Source: Micromonospora parathelypteridis (GTDB taxonomy: Bacteria; Actinomycetota; Actinomycetes; Mycobacteriales; Micromonosporaceae). Taken from it: a stretch of DNA of 64,000 nt. The stretch spans positions 6,634,001 to 6,698,000 of the forward strand of contig NZ_JACHDP010000001.1 in assembly GCF_014201145.1 (NCBI RefSeq). The letters are read 5' to 3'. The notes under the pieces were generated by a model. That model was not told the DNA's origin. It saw nothing but the letters and a program-made list of their open reading frames with translations, and did not search any database. Within the stretch, counting starts at the first letter, position 1, and each line of letters opens with the position of its first letter. Positions 8,584 to 16,692 of the stretch are shown piece after piece. The translations under genes and the position numbers were made by a program.

Positions 8584-9066
8584 GTGACCAGCCAAGCCAG
8601 CAACGCCCGTCCGCAAGCTACTCCCAAGGTGGCGGCGGGCGCGCTTTTCGTTGATGGGCAAGAGCGCATGATGCTCGTCAGGCCAACGTACAAGGCGCAC
8701 TGGGACATCCCAGGCGGGTACGTCGAGCAGGGCGAGAGCCCGCTACAGGCCTGTGCGAGAGAGGTCTACGAGGAACTAGGCCTCCGAGTCGCGATCGGTG
8801 CTCTCCTTACGGTCGACTGGGCTCCGAGGCCAGACGAGGGCGACAAGATGCTCTTCGTCTTCGACGGCGGCATGCTCACGTCTGACCAGCTCACGTCCGT
8901 TGCCTTCCGCGACGGCGAGATCGCAGAGTGGGCATTCGTGGAAGACCACCAGCTAGACGAGCTGGCCATCCCCAGACTCGCCCGACGACTCCGGGCCAGT
9001 GTGCGAGCCCGGAAGCAGTCTCGCACCTCCTACCTTGAAGAGGGCGAAGTGCCCACCACGCTCTGA
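8584..9066 (+). CDS. NUDIX hydrolase
   Basis: This 160-residue protein hydrolyses a nucleoside diphosphate linked to another moiety; the substrate cannot be read from sequence. The Nudix box is complete: GGYVEQGESPLQACAREVYEELG at about residues 45-67, matching GX5EX7REUXEEXGU. It starts with GTG 8584, 19 bases after the truncated TPR regulator, and may have been co-transcribed with it. Base composition is clearly lower in GC than the neighbours (a sample 60 bases at 8641-8700 is 58% GC), consistent with import along with the integrase remnant. The fold assignment is secure. Confidence 0.9.
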   Translation: MTSQASNARPQATPKVAAGALFVDGQERMMLVRPTYKAHWDIPGGYVEQGESPLQACAREVYEELGLRVAIGALLTVDWAPRPDEGDKMLFVFDGGMLTSDQLTSVAFRDGEIAEWAFVEDHQLDELAIPRLARRLRASVRARKQSRTSYLEEGEVPTTL

Positions 9067-9312
9067 GACACGGAGCCACGCCACCGGAGCCGCTGTACCC
9101 ATCGCACCGTCTGTTGGTCGGATCTTCGGGGCGGCCGGGCTGCCGGCAATGTGATCCGACATGAGATGCACGACAGATCTCCATCAGTTGAAGTGCGACA
9201 TGTGCCAGGGAACTAGGCAGCAGGCCGTCGGCGCCCCGTTCCGTGACGTCGGGGGGTGGGGCGGACGCCCGGCCGATGAGCGTATGTTGGGAGCAGCGAA
9301 GGGCGGATCGCC

Positions 9313-9546
9313 GTGATCCCGACACTGATCTTGTTCGGCCTTGTATTCGGACGCTGGTGGCGGTTGTCGCTCATCGCCGCCGCTCTGGGGTGGCCAGTCC
9401 TGCTCGCCGCCGACGACGTGATGAGTGTCGGGCCGGGGTTGCTCGGCGCGTCTGGGCTCGCCATAGCCAACGCCGGCGTCGGCGTGTTGATTCATCAGGG
9501 CATCCTGCGAATGATGCGCGTGTTGAGAACCGAGCAGGACCGTTAA
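9313..9546 (+). CDS. Small membrane protein, unknown
   Basis: The 77-residue product starts at GTG 9313 behind a GAAGGG ribosome-binding site with nine-base spacing. It has two hydrophobic stretches, IPTLILFGLVFGRWW with SLIAAALGWPVLLAA, and GLLGASGLAIANAGVGVLI, so it is probably a two- or three-pass inner-membrane protein with a charged C-terminus. I recognise no family. The flanking gaps 9067-9312 and 9547-9839 hold no gene I can support; the second contains four CGGTC units at 9611-9630. Confidence 0.55.
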   Translation: MIPTLILFGLVFGRWWRLSLIAAALGWPVLLAADDVMSVGPGLLGASGLAIANAGVGVLIHQGILRMMRVLRTEQDR

Positions 9547-9839
9547 CGAGGCAGTCCGGTAGGTGATGCGGCTGTCTGGGCCGCCAGAGGTCAGCCGGTC
9601 GGTGCGGCACCGGTCCGGTCCGGTCCGGTCCCGCAGAACGCTTCCACGGGCAACGACCCCGAGAACGCACGCATCTGCCGCGATCCGCTCGGATGTCGCA
9701 GATCAGTTGGCGGACGACTGTCGCGCATCAGTCGACGGAGGACACCGGGCTGCCGGCAAAAGTGGTTCAAAGTTTCTGTACGTCTTCAAGGCGGCCCGAG
9801 ACGGGCCGCACACGCCGCCGATCGTTTGGGCGAGGGCCG

Positions 9840-10220
9840 TCAGAGTGGGTCGAGGCGGCGCTTGAGCAGGCAGAACTCGTTGCCTTCTGGATCGGCGAGG
9901 ACGTGCCAGGACGCATCCGCAGGCTGGCCGATGTCGACGAGTTTGGCCCCGGCGGCCAGGAGGCGCTCGAGCTCGGCGTCCTGATCGCGGTCGGTGGGGT
10001 TGACGTCGATGTGCAGCCGGGCATGCCCGTTCTTCGGCTCGTCGTCGCGGATGAGGAAGATCGTCGGCTGCGGGCCGCCGAACCCTTCGCGCGGACCTAT
10101 CTCGATGTAGACCCCCTCTTCGCGATCGAGCTCTACGAAGTCCAAGACCTCGCACCAGAACCGCGCCAGCACCTCGAGGTCCTGGCACTTGAGCACGAGC
10201 TCACCGATACGGCATGCCAT
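9840..10220 (-). CDS. VOC (glyoxalase/dioxygenase-fold) family protein
   Basis: This 126-residue single-domain protein carries the paired beta-alpha-beta-beta-beta modules of the vicinal oxygen chelate superfamily: GELVLKCQDLEVLARFWCEVLDF, ARLHIDVNPTDRDQDAELERLLAAGA and WHVLADPEGNEFCLL. The potential metal ligands of the family (His in RLHIDV and Glu in EGNEFC) are visible. Members include glyoxalases, antibiotic-binding proteins and enzymes of unknown role, and nothing in the context points to one. It stands alone, with gaps on both sides and no operon partner. Confidence 0.85.
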   Translation of the reverse strand: MACRIGELVLKCQDLEVLARFWCEVLDFVELDREEGVYIEIGPREGFGGPQPTIFLIRDDEPKNGHARLHIDVNPTDRDQDAELERLLAAGAKLVDIGQPADASWHVLADPEGNEFCLLKRRLDPL

Positions 10221-10392
10221 TGACGAAACCTACTCTCAGCATGGGAACTGCCGGGGCGGCCGCACGCGGATCTCATGGGCTCCCTGCAGGGCGAACAAGC
10301 TCGCGATCGTAGCGGGCGAGGCGAGCAGGGCTGGACGAGGGTGTCCGTCGGGCCTGCACCGGCGTGGGTGTTGACGGACGATCGTTGTCTGG

Positions 10393-11427
10393 TCAATCGA
10401 AGTCGTTGCCGGTGAGCACCCAGGCGATGCCCTGTTCAGGGTCTTCCATCGCCAGGTGCAGGTACCAGATCTCGTCGTCCGGCTCCTGCCAGGTGACGCA
10501 GTGCAGGCGTTCGACAAGCGCTGTGACGCTGTGCGGATCTGCGGCAGGAGTCACGCCAGCCATGGCGGCGAGTGCCCTCCAGAGAGCTGTCCGTCCCAGC
10601 GCCTGTCCCGTTCGGCGCGCGTAAGGTCCGTCACCGGTGGCCAGGTGCACCAAGCTGGAGTAGACGTCGGCGAAGGGGACCGGTGATCCCTCACGGCCGC
10701 GCAGGCCCTGCCACCGTTGGCCCCTGGGCATCCTGGCCTGGTCGGTGGCGACCATCGAAGCTGCCTCCCACGCGGTGCCGTGGAACGCGTACGCCTGAGT
10801 GGCAGGTGACAACTCGTCCAGGAACGGCACCGCGTCATGCTGCGCCGACCGTGCCGTGGTCGTGGGCAGCGGCATCGGGTCGGCCAGATGGCTCGGCCAG
10901 GCCCAGTTGGTGCAGCCCACGCTGCCGGTTCGGTCGTAGTCGGAGATGTCCAGTGTGCTGTGCCAGTTGGCGCCTTCCCAACGTTCAAGGCACAGCGGAG
11001 CGCCGAGCAGTTGTGGGTCGAGGTCCGTGGCGGCACGGAGATCCTCGCCGTGGAGCACACGAGTGTGGGCTACCAGGTGCCGCGTGCGCGGGTTGGTCAG
11101 ATGTGGGGCCAGTTCTCGCCAGGTGTGGTTCTGCGCCACAACCTCCCACAGGGGCCCCGGGTAACCGTTGTCGCCGTCGGGAAACAGTTCGGCAGCGGCC
11201 GCGGCGATCCCGGCTGGCGCCTCCAATGCCACGACGTGGGCTACCTCCTGCCGCTCGTCGACCGGCCCCGCATCGACCGTGGCGGCGAAGGTCAGTAGGT
11301 CATGCCAGCGTCCGCCGTCAGCCAACAGGTCGAGGTTGCGGTATGAGGCAGCGGGTGGGGTCACCTTGTCATCCTGCCGGCCTGCGAGGAGTGACGCCGC
11401 GGCGGGCCGTCGGCAGATGTCGATCAT
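10393..11427 (-). CDS. Hypothetical protein, DUF6183-like
   Basis: A soluble protein of about 344 residues with no signal peptide or membrane segment. It has an N-terminal helical region (RNLDLLADGGRWHDLLTFAATV), a Trp-rich centre (WEGANWHSTLDISDY, GCTNWAWPSHLA) and a C-terminal segment AGVTPAADPHSV ending in YLHLAMEDPEQGIAWVLTGNDFD. It reminds me of actinomycete proteins listed as DUF6183, but that is memory without a search. The start is uncertain: ATG 11427, GTG 11481 and GTG 11364 are all in frame, and only the last has a GGA-type ribosome-binding site. No function is proposed. Confidence 0.7.
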   Translation of the reverse strand: MIDICRRPAAASLLAGRQDDKVTPPAASYRNLDLLADGGRWHDLLTFAATVDAGPVDERQEVAHVVALEAPAGIAAAAAELFPDGDNGYPGPLWEVVAQNHTWRELAPHLTNPRTRHLVAHTRVLHGEDLRAATDLDPQLLGAPLCLERWEGANWHSTLDISDYDRTGSVGCTNWAWPSHLADPMPLPTTTARSAQHDAVPFLDELSPATQAYAFHGTAWEAASMVATDQARMPRGQRWQGLRGREGSPVPFADVYSSLVHLATGDGPYARRTGQALGRTALWRALAAMAGVTPAADPHSVTALVERLHCVTWQEPDDEIWYLHLAMEDPEQGIAWVLTGNDFD

Positions 11428-11524
11428 GGCTGACCCGTCATGATCATGCGTCTGATCGGCGGATGGCTCGCGGTGGCCCACTTCGTAACATCACCGGCGA
11501 TCACGGTCAAAGACGGAGGACACC

Positions 11525-11968
11525 ATGAACCAGAAGCTCCAGACCCGCGCGTTCGAACGGGTGGCATCGACCCTGCGGCCGGGGGAACGCCCAATCACCG
11601 CGACCCGAGCGATGGTCGGGAGATTCTCGGCCGGTCGGCTCGGGACGGTCGTCACGCAAGGGTTGATCGGGGCGGCTGCCGGAGCGACGGGCGCGGCGCT
11701 GGCGCGGACCAAGAAGCAGTTCCTCGTGCTCACCGACCAGCGACTGATCTTCCTGCCGCAGACCTTCTTTGGCGGGCCCGGCACCGGTGTTCTCGGTGAG
11801 GTGCCCAGGGAACACGTCGCGCTCGCCGAGGCGAAGATCGGTGTTGTGAGCCTGCTGCGCCTCGCCTTCGGCGGTGCGGGGGACGGCGTCAGCCTGACCT
11901 TCCCCCGGGTGGACAAGAAGAACGCCGAGGCCCTCGCGGCAGCCTTGCCGCCGGCGCCGACAGCCTGA
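11525..11968 (+). CDS. Hypothetical protein with PH/GRAM-like fold
   Basis: This 147-residue protein starts at ATG 11525 with a clear GGAGG ribosome-binding site. After a basic N-terminus (residues 1-30) there is a Gly/Ala-rich hydrophobic stretch LIGAAAGATGAALA, then a beta-rich segment FLVLTDQRLIFLPQ typical of bacterial PH-like or GRAM-like domains, ending in DGVSLTFPRVDKKNAEALAAAL. Such proteins usually act at the membrane face, but the partner is unknown. It is divergent from the preceding unknown gene, with about 100 bases between the starts. Confidence 0.7.
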   Translation: MNQKLQTRAFERVASTLRPGERPITATRAMVGRFSAGRLGTVVTQGLIGAAAGATGAALARTKKQFLVLTDQRLIFLPQTFFGGPGTGVLGEVPREHVALAEAKIGVVSLLRLAFGGAGDGVSLTFPRVDKKNAEALAAALPPAPTA

Positions 11969-12022
11969 TCGGGCCCGGCCCGCGTCGGCCTGGCCGGCAT
12001 GGTGCCAGCGGCCTGCGGGTGC

Positions 12023-12562
12023 CTACCCGTCGGTGGTAGCGCGACCGATCAGGGCAGGCCCGTGGTCGGGCAGGACAACGATGAACTGCCACTGTCCCTG
12101 CTCGACCCGGGCAAGTCCGACCGATCCGTCGACGTTGAGCGCCTCGACCAGGGCAGGGCCGCCTTCGACGATCCGGTCTAGCCGAGCGTAGTGCGTGGCC
12201 AGGCCGCGGGCGGGGCCGTTGATCCACAACTTGATCTCGACACCTCGGCGTAGGGCGTCGAGCAGATCATCGCGCATCGGTCCCACCGCAGCCGCGAGGA
12301 CCTGGTCGTGCAGACGCTCCTGCCCACACGGTTGGGTCGGCGCGACGGCTGCCCGCTGCCGGCAGGTCGGGCAGGCTGAGTCGTCGCCGTGGTTGAAGAG
12401 GTGCCGGTACAACTCGATCTGCTCCTCGGGCAGGCCGCACAGGGTTTGTTCGCCGCCCCAGGCGTGCTGCACACCCGGTGTGAGCGGGTGGATCGCAGCG
12501 CCGAACGCGGCCGGAACCCGTGCGGTGGCGAACGACCAGCTTTCTTGATCAGCAGACGTCAC
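12023..12562 (-). CDS. Hypothetical protein with zinc-ribbon-like N-terminus
   Basis: The 179-residue product has the spaced pattern HAWGGEQTLCG, then CPTCRQR (His-x7-Cys-x22-Cys-x2-Cys at about residues 33-67). This pattern recurs in short actinomycete and phage proteins of unknown function and probably binds one zinc ion. The C-terminal half (LLDALRRGVEIKLWINGPARG, GQWQFIVVLPDHGPALIG) is a compact alpha/beta domain I do not recognise. It is divergent from the metallo-beta-lactamase-fold gene, 107 bases away. The coding call is supported by good third-position GC; function is unknown. Confidence 0.65.
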   Translation of the reverse strand: MTSADQESWSFATARVPAAFGAAIHPLTPGVQHAWGGEQTLCGLPEEQIELYRHLFNHGDDSACPTCRQRAAVAPTQPCGQERLHDQVLAAAVGPMRDDLLDALRRGVEIKLWINGPARGLATHYARLDRIVEGGPALVEALNVDGSVGLARVEQGQWQFIVVLPDHGPALIGRATTDG

Positions 12563-12669
12563 GGCGCGAGGTTACCGAAATTCCGGACGCCGATCGTCTG
12601 CCCCACGGCGCCGGAGGCCGGGGTCGGACAGGGTCGAAACGGCATCGCCGCGCTGGCACACTCGCAGAC

Positions 12670-13419
12670 ATGGTCGACTGGTACACGCAGGCCGAAGCGG
12701 CCAGTGACGTCATTCGGATCTCGGAACCGCACGTCAACGAGCTGCTGTCGGCGAACTTCTGGTGGTTGCGCGGCAACGATCGTGACATCGTGATCGACGC
12801 CGGGCTCGGTGTCGTCGCCCTGCGCGAGGCGATTCCGGGACTGTTCGAGCGCGATCCGATGGTGCTGCTCACCCACGCGCACCTGGACCATGTGGGTGGG
12901 GCAGCGGAGTTCGCTGACCGGGCCGCCCACCCCGCCGAGGCAGGGCTCTTGGCGGCGGGTGTGCCGGCGAGCCTGTACGGCGCGGAGCTCTACGACAAAC
13001 TCGGGATCGACGCAGCGGGAGAACCTGTCCCGGAGCTCATGATCGACGTCCTGCCCGATCTCGGCTACGACCCGGCCACCTACCGCGTCGAACCCATGAC
13101 CCTGAATCGCACGCTCGACGACGGCGACCGGATCGACCTGGGCGGGCGAGCACTGACGGTGCTGCACCTTCCCGGCCACACACCGGGGAGCATCGCCCTG
13201 CTGGAGGAGCGCACCGGGACGCTGTACTCCGGCGACATCATCTACGAGGGTTATCTGATCGACAACCTGCCGAACTCCGACGTCGCCGACTACCGGCGAA
13301 GCATGGAGTTCCTCGCCGACCTCGACGTGTCCGTCGTCCATCCCGGCCACGGGGACAGCTTCGGCAGGACCCGCCTTCGCCCGTTGGCCGAGGCCTACCT
13401 GCTCAGGAGCTCAGGTTGA
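12670..13419 (+). CDS. MBL-fold metallo-hydrolase
   Basis: A cytosolic metallo-beta-lactamase-fold hydrolase of 249 residues. The metal-binding motif is intact, THAHLDHVGG (HxHxDH) at about residues 78-87, followed by LHLPGHTPGSIALL with the third His, SGDIIY with the bridging Asp, and VVHPGHGDSFG with the last His. These are the features of glyoxalase-II-like hydrolases, whose substrate cannot be assigned from sequence. I chose ATG 12670; the frame is open upstream but carries no homology. There is no clear ribosome-binding site, and CACACT seven bases upstream may be a weak leaderless -10. Confidence 0.9.
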   Translation: MVDWYTQAEAASDVIRISEPHVNELLSANFWWLRGNDRDIVIDAGLGVVALREAIPGLFERDPMVLLTHAHLDHVGGAAEFADRAAHPAEAGLLAAGVPASLYGAELYDKLGIDAAGEPVPELMIDVLPDLGYDPATYRVEPMTLNRTLDDGDRIDLGGRALTVLHLPGHTPGSIALLEERTGTLYSGDIIYEGYLIDNLPNSDVADYRRSMEFLADLDVSVVHPGHGDSFGRTRLRPLAEAYLLRSSG

Positions 13420-13489
13420 GTCGGGTTCGAGGGGCGGACGGGGGTCGCCTGGATTACACGTTCGAGGCCGGGTGACGTGGCGCCTCGCT

Positions 13490-13495
13490 TAGGCT
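13490..13495 (+). promoter_or_regulatory. -10 element, leaderless, carbonic anhydrase
   Basis: TAGGCT is followed by six bases (GCAGAA) and ATG 13502, a textbook leaderless arrangement. Confidence 0.6.
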
Positions 13496-13501
13496 GCAGA
13501 A

Positions 13502-14044
13502 ATGAGCAACATGGACGACCTGTTGCAGCGTAACGTCCGTTTCGCGGCTACGGACGCCAGGGATCGCGTACCGGAAGTCCCGTTCGTCCCTAACCAGCAG
13601 CTCTACGTGATCACGTGTCTCGACCCGCGAGTCGACCCGGCCTTCATCTTCGGCCTGGCGCTCGGTGACGCTATCGTCGCCCGCAGTCTGGGTGGTCGGG
13701 TAACTCCGGCCGTGATCGAGGACCTGGCGTGGATCAGTTACCTGCACGAGGTCAAGACGCCGGACGCCGACTGGTTCGATCTCGCTGTCGTGCACCACAC
13801 GGGTTGTGGCAGAGGGCTGGACGACAAGGCCCTGCTCAAGGGCTTCGCAGAGCGAGGCGGCGATGACACCGCTCTGGTCAACCAGGCGGTCTTCGACCCG
13901 GCCCAGACCGTGCCCGGCGACGTGGAGACACTCATCAACGCTCCACTGCTCTCTCCCAGGATCAAGGTCTCCGGTTACGAGTACGACGTGGACACTGGCC
14001 TGTTGAGAACACTCGTGCCCCCGCGCAGCCGGTCTGACGGCTAG
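13502..14044 (+). CDS. Beta-class carbonic anhydrase
   Basis: This enzyme interconverts CO2 and bicarbonate with a zinc ion in the cytosol. The 180-residue chain shows the beta-class ligands: CLDPRVDP (CxDxR, with the zinc Cys and the Asp-Arg pair) near residue 40 and HHTGCGRG (HxxC) near residue 100. Length and order fit the short actinobacterial beta-CA subtype. It appears to be transcribed alone from a leaderless promoter. An insert DDKALLKGFAERGGDDTALVN after the HxxC motif is typical of this subgroup. Family assignment is secure; the physiological role is not visible here. Confidence 0.9.
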   Translation: MSNMDDLLQRNVRFAATDARDRVPEVPFVPNQQLYVITCLDPRVDPAFIFGLALGDAIVARSLGGRVTPAVIEDLAWISYLHEVKTPDADWFDLAVVHHTGCGRGLDDKALLKGFAERGGDDTALVNQAVFDPAQTVPGDVETLINAPLLSPRIKVSGYEYDVDTGLLRTLVPPRSRSDG

Positions 14045-14116
14045 GTAAGCGGCGGCGCGGCTCGGTCTCAGGGAGGATGTGGCCGTCGTGGCCGCACCAG
14101 CCCAAGGAGATTCAGC

Positions 14117-14557
14117 ATGGCGATCCAGCGGATGGACAACGTCCTCATCGTTGTCGACGACCTTGACACTGTCATCGCGTTCTTCGTCGAACTCGGCATG
14201 GAGCTGGAGGGGAGGGGGCCCGTCGAGGGGCGTTGGGTGGAGCGTGTCATCGGGATCGACGACGTCCGGCAGGAGGTCGCGATGCTGCGGACCCCGGACG
14301 GCCAGGGCAAGGTCGAGCTGGCGATGTTCCACACGCCGACGGCGATCACCACCGAGCCGAAGGACGCGCCGGCGAACACGCTGGGCATTCGTCGGATCAT
14401 GTTCGCCGTCGACGACATCGAGGACGTCATTGCCCGCCTGCGCAACCACGGCGCCGAGCTCGTCGGGGAGTTGGAACAGTACGAGAACCTCTATCGGCTC
14501 TGCTACGTCCGCGGCCCCGAGGGCATCCTCGTCGGCCTGGCCGAACAGCTCAACTGA
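14117..14557 (+). CDS. VOC family protein (bleomycin-resistance/glyoxalase type)
   Basis: A 146-residue VOC protein with an AAGGAG ribosome-binding site ahead of ATG 14117. Module one is MDNVLIVVDDLDTVIAFFVELGMELEGR, and module two is GIRRIMFAVDDIEDVIARLRNHGAELVGE, ending in YVRGPEGILVGLAEQL. The EGILVGLAE ending and the module-two pattern resemble small glyoxalase-like proteins rather than dedicated antibiotic binders. It stands between the carbonic anhydrase and a GNAT gene on the same strand, but each has its own start signal, so an operon is not evident. Confidence 0.85.
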   Translation: MAIQRMDNVLIVVDDLDTVIAFFVELGMELEGRGPVEGRWVERVIGIDDVRQEVAMLRTPDGQGKVELAMFHTPTAITTEPKDAPANTLGIRRIMFAVDDIEDVIARLRNHGAELVGELEQYENLYRLCYVRGPEGILVGLAEQLN

Positions 14558-14599
14558 CGACCACCAACGTGCCCGCGAGTGGTGACTACCCTTCAGGGC

Positions 14600-15049
14600 A
14601 TGTTTCGTGTGGCTCGGCCTGACGATTTCGAGCAGATCATCGGCCTCTACCGGCAACTGAACCCCGACGATTCGGTTCTTGAGGATGGATCCGACGCGGC
14701 GGCTTTTCGGGAGATCCTGGGCTCGGCAGGACTGCGTCTCTTCGTACTCGAACTGGATGGGGTTGTCGTCGCCACGACGTATCTCAACGTGATCCCCAAT
14801 CTCAGCCGGTCGGCATCGCCCTACGCCGTCATCGAGAACGTCGTCGTCGAGGAATCGCGGCGAGGCACCGGCCTGGGTAGGCAGATCATGGCCGGCACAC
14901 TCCAGGCCGCCTGGGATGCGGGCTGCTACAAGGCGATGTTGATGACGGGCTCACGCAACCCCGCGACCCACGCCTTCTACCGAGCCTGCGGGTTCTCGGC
15001 CGACGTCAAGACCGCGTATCTCGCCCGACCACCGGCGCCCCAGAGCTAG
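14600..15049 (+). CDS. GNAT-family N-acetyltransferase
   Basis: A 149-residue acetyl-CoA-dependent N-acetyltransferase. The cofactor-binding signature is VIENVVVEESRRGTGLGRQIM (motif A, about residues 76-96), followed by GSRNPATHAFYRACGFSAD (motif B). The substrate is unknown. I chose ATG 14600: TACCCT lies seven bases upstream as a leaderless -10, while the longer frame from 14579 adds seven residues without homology. The 3' end overlaps the convergent epimerase gene by 44 bases, so the two messages are antisense to each other there. Confidence 0.88.
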   Translation: MFRVARPDDFEQIIGLYRQLNPDDSVLEDGSDAAAFREILGSAGLRLFVLELDGVVVATTYLNVIPNLSRSASPYAVIENVVVEESRRGTGLGRQIMAGTLQAAWDAGCYKAMLMTGSRNPATHAFYRACGFSADVKTAYLARPPAPQS

Positions 15050-15959
15050 GTAACTCGGGGAAGGTCTCGCGCAGCGCCGGCTCCAGCGCGCGGCCGGTCG
15101 TCGGCTCGATGAACAGGTCGGCGAGCAGGAGGTCGGCGAGGTAGCTGGGGTTGACGCCCGACTCCTTACGGCCGAGGGCCTGCATCGCACCGCCGAGCCG
15201 TAGGGCGGCCTTCGCCGCGCCGGACGGCAGGCGGGTGACCCGGCGGCGTCGGCCGACCGCCTCGGCGATGCGCCCGATCATGTCGTCCCAGGCGAGGTTC
15301 TCGTCGGCGACCGGGATGTCCGCGCCGCTGGCCTGCTCCAGGGCGTCCACCGCGACCTCGGCCACGCTGCGGGCCGAGGCCGCGGCGCTCCCGCCGGTCG
15401 GCGCGACCAGAGGGGTACGGGACCGCGCCCACCGGTCCAGCGGCCCGGCCCAGTTCGGCAGCCGGTCGCCGGCCCGGCCGAAGACGAAGGGCAGTTCGAG
15501 TACGGCGACCGGCAGGCCCGGGCCTGCGGCGTCGCGCCCCTCCCGGGCCTGCTCCAGACGGCACCGGATGTACGTGTGACGCTCGGCGAGCCGCCACTGC
15601 GGATGCAGCCGGTCGAAATAGGTGTAGTACGAGCCCATCACGACCGCGCGGGTGAGGCCCTCCTGGCGAGCGGCGGTGAGCAGGCGCACCACCGGCTCGA
15701 CGTTGTCGCGGCGAAACTCCGGGTAGATCGGCTTGGGCAGCGGCCGCTGCTCGTCGGTGCGGGTCGCGTACACGACGCCGTCCTGACCGGTGAGCAGCGC
15801 TCGCAACTCGTCGACCGAGGCCGACCCGGCGTCGAGCAGGTGATCGACACCCGGATGGGCGGTACGCGCCGCAGTGGTCGCCGCATGACCGCGCTCGCGC
15901 AGCACGTCCACCACGTGCGCGCCGATCAGACCACTGCCACCCACCACAAGAATTCGCAC
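15006..15959 (-). CDS. NAD-dependent epimerase/dehydratase family protein
   Basis: An extended short-chain dehydrogenase of 317 residues with the N-terminal Rossmann motif VRILVVGGSGLIGAHVV (GxxGxxG). The second half includes SYYTYFDRLHP in place of the usual YxxxK, so the catalytic Tyr context is atypical, and a C-terminal substrate region rich in Ala and Arg. It is probably an atypical SDR reductase or NAD-binding protein; the substrate is not evident. GTG 15959 gives the exact Rossmann start; the open frame upstream is unrelated. The 3' end overlaps the GNAT gene by 44 bases. Confidence 0.82.
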   Translation of the reverse strand: MRILVVGGSGLIGAHVVDVLRERGHAATTAARTAHPGVDHLLDAGSASVDELRALLTGQDGVVYATRTDEQRPLPKPIYPEFRRDNVEPVVRLLTAARQEGLTRAVVMGSYYTYFDRLHPQWRLAERHTYIRCRLEQAREGRDAAGPGLPVAVLELPFVFGRAGDRLPNWAGPLDRWARSRTPLVAPTGGSAAASARSVAEVAVDALEQASGADIPVADENLAWDDMIGRIAEAVGRRRRVTRLPSGAAKAALRLGGAMQALGRKESGVNPSYLADLLLADLFIEPTTGRALEPALRETFPELPSSGAPVVGRDTRS

Positions 15960-15991
15960 ACCGGATCGTCCACTCTGGAACCCGGTGCTTG

Positions 15992-16597
15992 TCAAGTCAC
16001 GATCGGCGTCGATCGCCAGGGCACGTTCAGGTCCTGTCGCATCGCTGTGGCGCACGAGCCCCAGCGTTCGTCGAAGTGCCTTCTGACGACGGTGCGCAGG
16101 TCGTCGTCCGGCGCGGCATCCCGGAATGGTTGCCGCCACAACTCCCAGTCGGCCACCAGGCGATCGATGCGCTCCCGCTCTGATCGGCTCGTGTCCGTCT
16201 CGGTGAGCGCCTCCGTGGCCGTCTGCAGGATCTCCCACAGGGCGATGGCCTCCTCCCTGATCTCGGCGGAGGCGAAGAACATCAGGTTGGACATCTCCTG
16301 GTCCACCAGTTGTTCGAGAGTCGGCGCGTCGTCGGGAGTCGGGGAGTGCAGTCGGGGATAGAGCAGGGCGTTGCCCCACTCGTTGGCGACCTTGAGGAAC
16401 GCGGCGTACCTCTCCGTCTTCAGGGCGAACCAGCGGTTCGTGTCCTCCCGGTCCCACCGTTCGCGCTCTCGTTGCCGTTCGCGTTCCCAGCGTCGGTCGT
16501 CCCGGGCGGACTGGATGGCGCTTCCTGCCACGATTCCCGCCACGCCGATGCCGGCGACTGCCAGGGTCACCCAGACGGGTAGGTCCGATGAGGGCAT
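15992..16597 (-). CDS. Hypothetical protein with an N-terminal membrane anchor
   Basis: The 201-residue product starts MPSSDLPVW, has one transmembrane helix (WVTLAVAGIGVAGIVAGSAI, about residues 9-28), then a highly charged helix RDDRRWERERQRERERWDRED that predicts as coiled coil, and a mostly helical C-terminal domain (EEAIALWEILQTATEAL). The topology suggests a signal anchor with a large cytosolic or extracytosolic helical domain. ATG 16597 is chosen because TAACCT lies five bases upstream. I recognise no family; this architecture is common in Streptomyces and Micromonospora unknowns. Confidence 0.68.
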   Translation of the reverse strand: MPSSDLPVWVTLAVAGIGVAGIVAGSAIQSARDDRRWERERQRERERWDREDTNRWFALKTERYAAFLKVANEWGNALLYPRLHSPTPDDAPTLEQLVDQEMSNLMFFASAEIREEAIALWEILQTATEALTETDTSRSERERIDRLVADWELWRQPFRDAAPDDDLRTVVRRHFDERWGSCATAMRQDLNVPWRSTPIVT

Positions 16598-16692
16598 AGC
16601 GCAGGTTAACAACCAGCGAGGATGTCGTCGGTACCCCGACGTTCGCCTAGGTTTGAGGTGCTGGACACCATCGCCGTGAAACGGGGTTGAGG

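Noticed and set aside
9611..9630. Regulatory meaning for four CGGTC units
   Set aside because: Too short and too close to genome composition to separate from chance.
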